From an uncultured Cryptobacterium sp. (GTDB lineage Bacteria > Actinomycetota > Coriobacteriia > Coriobacteriales > Eggerthellaceae), in contig USIG01000045.1 in the NCBI GenBank assembly GCA_900554685.1, forward strand, positions 1 through 11,810: a DNA stretch of 11,810 nucleotides, written 5' to 3'. A program made the translations under genes and the position numbers. Of the stretch, positions 6,886-11,810 are shown piece after piece. The notes beneath the pieces were generated by a model. That model was not told where the DNA came from and did not search any database. It was given only the letters and a program-made list of their open reading frames with translations. Position 1 is the first letter of the stretch. Each line of letters starts with the position of its first letter.

Positions 6886-6993
6886 TTGGATTTATTGTTC
6901 TTCTTTATTGTATACGAATCGGTTCTTAAGCCATGCAGCATCTGCCTACAAAAGATGAGGCTAACAAAACAGACTGAGGCAAAATCAAAATAA
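6886..6993 (+). CDS. Candidate small membrane protein (35 aa, TTG start)
   Basis: A 35-codon frame starts with TTG at 6886, four bases after AAAGGAG (6875-6881), the best ribosome binding site in this intergenic region. The N-terminus LLFFFIVY (residues 3-10) is strongly hydrophobic. The middle has CSIC, a CxxC pair, and the C-terminal third is basic and hydrophilic (many Lys, Arg, Gln). This shape suits a small membrane-associated peptide, but the hydrophobic run is short for a full transmembrane helix. A promoter candidate lies 37 bp upstream. No family is recognised. It may be chance, since TTG starts are common and the frame is short. Confidence 0.3.
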   Translation: MDLLFFFIVYESVLKPCSICLQKMRLTKQTEAKSK

Positions 6994-6999
6994 ACGAAG

Positions 7000-7027
7000 A
7001 GGGAAAACATAAAGATCCTCATGGACC
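7000..7027 (-). terminator. Possible terminator of the LysR gene
   Basis: On the minus strand GGTCC (7027-7023), loop ATGA and GGATC (7018-7014) form a 5-bp stem with one G-T pair. It is followed by TTTATGTTTT. It lies 15 bp after the lysR stop. The stem is short, so strength is doubtful. Confidence 0.35.
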
Positions 7028-7041
7028 CACCCCCTTAATGG

Positions 7042-7966
7042 TTACTTTAAGGCAGAAAACCCTTTCATGAGACCATCATTGAGTAAAAACGTTTCGACCG
7101 CCTTGTATCCCTGAGGCTTTGTACCCTTTCTGGTGATCAGACAAATAGGAACAAGTTGCATATCGTTTGGATCGATCTGTTTCATCGTTAGACCCATCCC
7201 GTAAGGAACAATGGCAGGAATTCCTATCACTAAACACATCGCCTTATCCTTAAACAAAGAAAGCGCGAACGAAAAGGGATTTTGAGGTGTACGCAAATGA
7301 AGATCGTAATCGTGCGACTTGTAGATGTTTACGATAGACCCCGAGCGCGGCATATCGAAATCACTCGCAAAAATTACGGGGTACTGCTCTAAGTCCTGTC
7401 GGTCGACGTAGTTTTTTTTGAGCAGCAGGGTGGTTTTCTACCACAACCGCCGCAGTAGGCATAACCCCCACGCGAACCACATCATAAACTGTTGTTTCCG
7501 GCTCGCCTAAGGTAACTAACATATCTGCCTCAAGGCTATCAAGCGCTTTTATTCCCTTAACAAAAGAACAGATTGTGGTATCGATTTCACTGTCGGGCGT
7601 TGCAAGATGCAAAAGCTTATTGATATTTGAACAGATTGCACCGCTATGCGGAAAATCGGGTACACAGAGTTTGATAGCAAGCTTTGTGTGGGGCTGTTGT
7701 TGTTCGTGGTATACATCAATATAGTTTGCAGCCGAATTGAACGACTCGAGAGCTTCAAGAGCTTTAGGATAAAACGCTCTTCCGAATTCCGTCGGAACTA
7801 CCCCATTGTTTTTACGTTCAAAAAGAAGTTCACCATTAAGATCTTGTTCCAAATTACTGATCGCTTTAGAAATAGTTTGCACGGTGACACAACATTCCTT
7901 AGCAGCGGCTGAAAAGGAATTATGTTTGTACGTAGAAACAAAATAAGTAAGCTGACGAATATCCAT
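7042..7966 (-). pseudogene. LysR-type transcription regulator, frameshifted at an A8 tract
   Basis: The N-terminal part is a typical LysR winged helix-turn-helix (residues 1-60: FSAAAKECCVTVQTISKAIS, then GELLFERKNNG) with linker helix 61-90. The effector-binding domain starts near residue 95. The first frame runs from ATG 7966, preceded by GAGGT six bases upstream. It leaves family-like sequence at residue 185 and stops after 201 residues (stop ends at 7361). The rest of the domain continues in another frame: removing one A from the tract at 7412-7419 gives KNYVDRQDLEQYPVIFAS and reads on to the stop at 7042. The repaired protein would be 307 aa, normal for the family. Sequencing error, a true or phase-variable mutation and transcriptional slippage all fit. 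It is divergent from vanZ-rdd, a usual LysR target arrangement. Confidence 0.85.
7412..7419 (-). repeat. Homopolymer A8 tract at the lysR frameshift
   Basis: Eight T bases on the plus strand (eight A in the lysR sense strand) span codons 183-185. One base fewer, or two more, joins the two halves of the gene into a single frame. Such tracts are hot spots for replication and transcription slippage and for sequencing error. Confidence 0.8.
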
Positions 7967-7986
7967 GTAGTAACCTCGAAAACTAA

Positions 7987-8016
7987 TGCATAGCTTTCAC
8001 TAGTGTAGTCATTCAA
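7987..8016 (-). promoter_or_regulatory. Likely promoter of the LysR gene
   Basis: On the minus strand, TTGAAT (8016-8011) and TATGCA (7992-7987) are 18 bp apart, with transcription starting near 7980 just before the ribosome binding site. The -35 element lies on one arm of the inverted repeat at 8012-8036, which fits autorepression. Confidence 0.42.
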
Positions 8017-8036
8017 AACAAGCCCAAACATTTGAA
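8012..8036. promoter_or_regulatory. Inverted repeat TTCAAA-N13-TTTGAA, possible LysR operator
   Basis: Perfect 6-bp arms with a 13-base centre lie 46-70 bp upstream of the lysR start, in the region shared with vanZ-rdd. LysR proteins bind interrupted palindromes in such divergent regions and often repress their own gene. The remaining 184 bp up to the vanZ-rdd start hold no convincing second site or promoter. Confidence 0.38.
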
Positions 8037-8220
8037 GAGCCGCGATTCAGATTAAAGTTAAAACCAAAAGATAGAGGCAAACGGGGTTTTGTTCTCTTTT
8101 GATGCCTTTTCGCCTTTTCTAATTGTAGGGAAAGCTTTAGTGCCTTGTAAGGTTCGTGACAGGTTCATCTGAATAATAAGAGATAGAGACACAAGTCCGT
8201 ACCGAGCGAAAAGAGACATC

Positions 8221-9309
8221 ATGGAACTGGTAGGTCATTTCATTAACGCCTATAGCGATAATTTCATTGTTGCTCTTGCCCTGTGGCCTTTAGCATCAGG
8301 AGTGCTAAGCATACCTATCATTGCTCTTATATACCATCGCGAAGGCTGCATACGTCTGAACACCGTCGCATATTCCTATTTAAGTGTTCTTTATGCACTG
8401 TCACTCGTTTGTTTTACCCTCTACCCTCTTCCAAGTGGCGAGAGTGGTTTGGGTATCACCTATGGAATTGACCCTCAACTCAATCCTCTTGGCTTTATAT
8501 ACGACATCAGCAAAGATGGCATAGGCGCCATTCCTCAAATACTTGCAAATATCGCCTTCTTTATTCCTCTAGGGTTTTTAGCAGGACGATTACTTCGTGT
8601 CCCTTTGTTTCATTCGCTGTTTTTAGGCTTTGTGGTTTCCCTTGTTATTGAAATCGCTCAGCTCACAGGACTGTTCTTTTTGTATCCCTATTCTTATAGA
8701 ACCTTTGATGTATGCGATCTTATGTGGAATACCTTAGGCACCGCAATCGGTTGGGGTCTTTCCTGCGCACTTGGCAAAGTTTTGCCCGCTCGCAAGCAAG
8801 ACGAAATCGGGCTCACCCATAATCCTGGTTTTATCCGTCGTGTTACCGCTTTTTGTCTTGATATGACCCTTATAGGTTTCTTTAGCTATCTTGTTGGATG
8901 TATAACCGAACTTATCCTTTTGGTTAGCGGCATTGACGAACGAATCGCTCTCACACTCACAACAACCGCTTCCTTTATAGCTGGCATAAGCAGCTTTATC
9001 CTCGTACAGGGAGTAATCCCGTGGTTTAACCACGGAAGCACCCCCGGAGGAAAGTTTGTTCGAATGTCTTTCGAAACAGCACCACGATCGGGACTTTTGC
9101 GTGTAGCGTTTTACGCATCGAGGCTTATCATAATCGCGGCATCATTTCAGATAAGCTATATTGCTTTTCCTGTTCTTGCCCTGTTTTACCTCATAAAGCG
9201 CTGTATGCCCTACGATTTGTTTCCCTGCCAGTCGAACTACCGAAAATATCAAGAGTACCTAAAGGCCCAGAAGCACGGCTCACTGCGATCGGAAAAGATA
9301 AGCTTTTAG
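8221..9309 (+). CDS. VanZ-like domain fused to RDD membrane domain
   Basis: This 362-aa polytopic membrane protein has an N-terminal VanZ domain (about 45-185). Its family signatures are LNPLGFIYD, NIAFFIPLGF (110-119), E144 in SLVIEIAQL, and RTFDVCDLMWNTLGTAIG (160-177). After a soluble loop (186-200) comes an RDD domain (about 203-330) with R206/R207, D214 and STPGGKFVRM. VanZ of Tn1546 raises teicoplanin resistance at a low level by an unknown route; most chromosomal VanZ proteins have no proven role. RDD domains are found in transporters and chaperone-like membrane proteins. The start ATG follows a weak ribosome binding site (AAAAGAGA). The gene is divergent from the LysR gene, a possible regulator, and ends 22 bp from the convergent feoB end. 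An envelope or drug-tolerance role is inference. Confidence 0.9.
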   Translation: MELVGHFINAYSDNFIVALALWPLASGVLSIPIIALIYHREGCIRLNTVAYSYLSVLYALSLVCFTLYPLPSGESGLGITYGIDPQLNPLGFIYDISKDGIGAIPQILANIAFFIPLGFLAGRLLRVPLFHSLFLGFVVSLVIEIAQLTGLFFLYPYSYRTFDVCDLMWNTLGTAIGWGLSCALGKVLPARKQDEIGLTHNPGFIRRVTAFCLDMTLIGFFSYLVGCITELILLVSGIDERIALTLTTTASFIAGISSFILVQGVIPWFNHGSTPGGKFVRMSFETAPRSGLLRVAFYASRLIIIAASFQISYIAFPVLALFYLIKRCMPYDLFPCQSNYRKYQEYLKAQKHGSLRSEKISF

Positions 9310-9331
9310 AGTAGCTCCCACAAAACCGAGC

Positions 9332-11743
9332 TTACACAAAGCCCAAAACAAGGCCGATCGAATGGACGATAAAGGCAACAATCCAAGCGACGACGCATTG
9401 CATAATCACAACCCCAACCGCGCGCTTTCCGCCCAGCTCGTTTCGCACTGCAGCAATAGCCGCAACGCATGGCGTATACAGAAGAGCGAAAACCAAAAAC
9501 GTAAAGGCCGTCAGCGGAGTAAACATGCTTGCCAAAGCAGCACTCGATCCGCCCAATAACACCGTTAAGGTACTTACCACGCTTTCCTTAGCTGCAAAAC
9601 CAGTAATTAAAGCCGTGGAAGCCTGCCAATCGCCAAAGCCTAAAGGAGTGAAAATTGGCGCAACCAAACCACCCAGTAATGCCAGCAAGCTATCGGCAGA
9701 ATCCGCAACAACATTAAAGCGAATATCGAAGGTCTGCAAAAACCAGATAACAACCGATGCCAAGAAAATAATGGTAAAGGCACGCGTAAGAAAGTCTTTT
9801 GCCTTTTCCCAGACCAGACGAAGCATATTACCCAATGAAGGCAACCGGTAGTTAGGTAGCTCCATAACAAAAGGAACAGGTTCGCCCTTAAACATGGTGT
9901 GCTTCAAGATCAAAGCCACGCCAATGCCAACAACAATACCCAGCAAATACAGCGAGATCATAACCAAAGCTCCCTGTTCAGGGAAAAAGGCTGCAGTGAA
10001 CAGAGCATAAATAGGAAGCTTAGCAGAGCAGCTCATGAAGGGTGTGAGCATTACCGTCATAGTGCGGTCTCTCTCAGAAGGCAAGGTGCGTGTTGCCATA
10101 ATAGCCGGCACAGAACAGCCAAAGCCAATAAGCATAGGAACAAAACTTCGCCCAGAAAGACCCAGTTTGCGAAGGAGTTTATCCATAACGAAAGCGACAC
10201 GTGCCATATATCCCGAATCTTCCAAAAGAGACAAGAAGAAAAACAGTACGACGATAATGGGTAAAAAGCTCAATACGCTTCCCACACCGGCAAAAACACC
10301 ATCGACGATAAGAGAATGAACCACAGGATTTACATCCCATAACGTAAGGCCTTGATCAACAATATCGGTAAGCCAGCCGATACCCTGATCAAGAAGATCG
10401 GAAAGACCCTGCCCTATCACACCAAACGTCAACCAGAACACCAGAGCCATAATGCCAATAAACACCGGAAGAGCAGTATATTTACCCGTTAAAATGCGAT
10501 CAGCAGCCTGGCTTCGTTTGTGTTCCTTACTTTCATGAGGCTTCACAACCGTTGAAGCACATACCGATTCAATAAAACTAAAGCGCATATCGGCAAGCGC
10601 TGCCATACGATCAGTGCCCGCTTCTTCTTCCATTTGGGAAACAACATGCTCAATGGCATCTTTTTCGTTTTCCTCTAAACCAAGCGCATCGCGTACAAGA
10701 TTATCGTCTTCGACCAGCTTTGTTGCAGCAAAACGAAGTGGTATACCTGCACGCTGCGCGTGGTCTTCAATCAAACGAGAAATACCATGAATACAACGAT
10801 GAAGAGCGCCCTTATCAGGTCCGTCGGCTGGACAAAAATCTAAACGCCCAGGACGTTCTTGATAGCGTGCAATATGAAGCGCATGCTCAACTAATTCGGT
10901 AATTCCCTCATTTTTTGAAGCAGAGATAGGAACCACCGGGATGCCTAGCTGACGCTCTAAGCCATTGATATCAATCGATCCTCCGTTTGCAGCCACCTCA
11001 TCCATCATATTGAGCGCTAATACCATAGGTATATCGAGCTCCATCAGCTGAAGCGTCAAATAAAGATTACGTTCAATATTGGTGGCGTCAACAATATTAA
11101 TAAGAGCGTTGGGCTTTTCTTGCAAAATAAACTCACGAGTTACGACCTCTTCTCCGGTATAGGGAGAAAGCGAATAAATACCGGGAAGGTCGGTAATCAA
11201 CGTGTTTTCATGCCCACGAATAACACCATCTTTTCTTCCTACGGTAACACCGGGAAAGTTTCCTACATGCTGATTAGAACCGGTCAGCTGATTAAAAAGC
11301 GTTGTTTTTCCGCAGTTCTGATTTCCTGCCAACGCAAAGGTCAAAGTCTTATTTGCTGGTAGGGGATGGCCTTCGCCTCGCGGATGAAAAATACCCGCTT
11401 CACCCGTTCCTGGATGAGGGCTTGAAGCAAGCTCGGGATTAGGACGAGGAATATTATGAGCATCGTGAACGTTTTTAAGCTCAATATGGCAAGCGTCATC
11501 GCTGCGAAGGGTCAATTCGTATCCACGCAAACGCAATTCGAGAGGGTCCCCCATAGGGGCACGTTTAACCAGCATAACTTCCGTACCGGGAGTGAGACCC
11601 ATATCTAAAATATGCTTACGAAGCGCAACATCGGCGCATTTTACTGCTGAGATAACCGCATCTTTTCCGGGCTCTAATGTATCAAGTGTTGCCGTTGCCT
11701 GCGATAAGGGTTTTTGCTTAATCTGACCTGCTTGATTTACCAT
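9332..11743 (-). CDS. feoB: Ferrous iron transporter FeoB with fused N-terminal FeoA domain
   Basis: This 803-aa inner-membrane protein imports Fe(II) under anaerobic conditions. A FeoA-type SH3-like domain occupies about 18-92 (ILDMGLTPGTEV; APMGDPLELRLRGYELTLR). A linker with five His (93-130) joins it to the G domain: G1 GNQNCGKTT (140-148), G2 T167 in NFPGVT, G3 DLPG (185-188), G4 NMMD (245-248), G5 SASK (274-277). A helical GDI-like region follows. The membrane core begins near 424 and carries the conserved cysteines C543 (GFGCSVP), C572 (SCSAKLP) and C759 (YTPCVAA). ATG 11743 is chosen because FeoA homology starts after it; TTG 11749 is also possible. No good ribosome binding site stands directly before it, since AAGGAGG is 26 bases upstream and seems to serve a leader frame. 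No separate feoA or feoC was found. Confidence 0.95.
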   Translation of the reverse strand: MVNQAGQIKQKPLSQATATLDTLEPGKDAVISAVKCADVALRKHILDMGLTPGTEVMLVKRAPMGDPLELRLRGYELTLRSDDACHIELKNVHDAHNIPRPNPELASSPHPGTGEAGIFHPRGEGHPLPANKTLTFALAGNQNCGKTTLFNQLTGSNQHVGNFPGVTVGRKDGVIRGHENTLITDLPGIYSLSPYTGEEVVTREFILQEKPNALINIVDATNIERNLYLTLQLMELDIPMVLALNMMDEVAANGGSIDINGLERQLGIPVVPISASKNEGITELVEHALHIARYQERPGRLDFCPADGPDKGALHRCIHGISRLIEDHAQRAGIPLRFAATKLVEDDNLVRDALGLEENEKDAIEHVVSQMEEEAGTDRMAALADMRFSFIESVCASTVVKPHESKEHKRSQAADRILTGKYTALPVFIGIMALVFWLTFGVIGQGLSDLLDQGIGWLTDIVDQGLTLWDVNPVVHSLIVDGVFAGVGSVLSFLPIIVVLFFFLSLLEDSGYMARVAFVMDKLLRKLGLSGRSFVPMLIGFGCSVPAIMATRTLPSERDRTMTVMLTPFMSCSAKLPIYALFTAAFFPEQGALVMISLYLLGIVVGIGVALILKHTMFKGEPVPFVMELPNYRLPSLGNMLRLVWEKAKDFLTRAFTIIFLASVVIWFLQTFDIRFNVVADSADSLLALLGGLVAPIFTPLGFGDWQASTALITGFAAKESVVSTLTVLLGGSSAALASMFTPLTAFTFLVFALLYTPCVAAIAAVRNELGGKRAVGVVIMQCVVAWIVAFIVHSIGLVLGFV

Positions 11744-11763
11744 GCACAAACACCGCTCTGCAC
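11737..11763 (-). CDS. Candidate eight-codon leader peptide of feoB
   Basis: A GTG at 11763 lies six bases after GGAGG of AAGGAGG (11776-11770), an ideal spacing. It opens a frame MQSGVCAW whose TAA (11739-11737) overlaps the feoB start ATG (11743-11741). This arrangement allows termination and reinitiation, which would explain why feoB has no ribosome binding site of its own. A competing 16-codon frame begins with ATG 11768, but only one base separates it from the GGAGG. The peptide is very short and may be chance. Confidence 0.3.
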   Translation of the reverse strand: MQSGVCAW

Positions 11764-11792
11764 GCCATGCCTCCTTTTCTTGTCCAAGCCCT

Positions 11793-11798
11793 ATTGTA
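11793..11798 (-). promoter_or_regulatory. -10 element of the feoB promoter
   Basis: On the minus strand TACAAT matches five of six -10 consensus bases. Transcription would start near 11786, giving a leader of about 43 bases. The -35 position falls at or beyond the window end, so it cannot be judged. No Fur or DtxR box is visible in the part shown. Confidence 0.35.
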
Positions 11799-11810
11799 GC
11801 GAAGCTCTCT

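Noticed and set aside
7412..7424. Programmed -1 ribosomal frameshift at the A-rich lysR site
   Set aside because: The A8 tract followed by C contains an A AAA AAC heptamer, but not in the frame of the upstream half. A -1 shift does not join the halves; a +1 shift, a -2 shift or loss of one base is required.
7646..7912. Plus-strand 88-codon frame within lysR
   Set aside because: It lies antisense to the conserved LysR DNA-binding domain and has no family features.
9525..10319. Long plus-strand frames inside feoB
   Set aside because: They are antisense to conserved feoB membrane and gate motifs, have basic low-complexity translations and no ribosome binding sites, so they are shadows of feoB.
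11718..11768. ATG 11768 as start of a 16-codon leader frame before feoB
   Set aside because: Only one base separates the GGAGG from this ATG, too close for normal initiation. The GTG at 11763 is better spaced.

Overview
The window looks like ordinary chromosome from a low-to-medium GC (mid-40s % by eye) anaerobic actinobacterium, most likely a member of the Coriobacteriia. That placement is inference. It rests on the gene set: a VanR/VanS-type two-component pair, a zinc-ribbon/YARHG membrane protein, a VanZ-RDD fusion, a FeoA-FeoB fusion and a short LysR regulator. No rRNA, tRNA, CRISPR array, integrase or insertion sequence was seen.

Layout. 1-444: a weak terminator, a doubtful small hydrophobic reading frame on the minus strand, then a helically phased CTTAAG-type array in front of a response regulator. 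445-2414: response regulator and sensor kinase of the VanR/VanS type, joined by an ATGA overlap. 2396-3595 (minus): iron-dependent alcohol dehydrogenase, tail to tail with the kinase. 3850-4509 (plus): six-helix membrane protein of unknown function. 4493-5065 (minus): Ogt-type O6-alkylguanine-DNA alkyltransferase, again overlapping tail to tail. 5191-6753 (minus): membrane protein with zinc ribbon and YARHG domain. 6754-7041: intergenic region with a 13-bp direct repeat, a plausible plus-strand promoter and a candidate 35-codon gene. 7042-7966 (minus): LysR-type regulator broken by a one-base frameshift at an A8 tract. 8221-9309 (plus): VanZ domain fused to an RDD domain. 9332-11743 (minus): ferrous iron transporter FeoB with FeoA fused at its N-terminus, possibly preceded by an eight-codon leader peptide.

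How the genes relate. Only the two-component pair is a clear operon. The rest are single genes arranged as divergent pairs (dehydrogenase/membrane protein; YARHG gene/small gene; lysR/vanZ-rdd) and convergent pairs with almost no space between their ends (19-bp overlap, 17-bp overlap, 22-bp gap). Cell-envelope sensing is a loose theme, through the VanRS-like pair, the YARHG protein and VanZ-RDD. No vanH, vanA/B or vanX gene is present, so glycopeptide resistance should not be assumed. The points most worth a second look are the A8 frameshift in lysR, the phased array before the response regulator, the repeat-flanked small gene near 6886 and the feoB leader.
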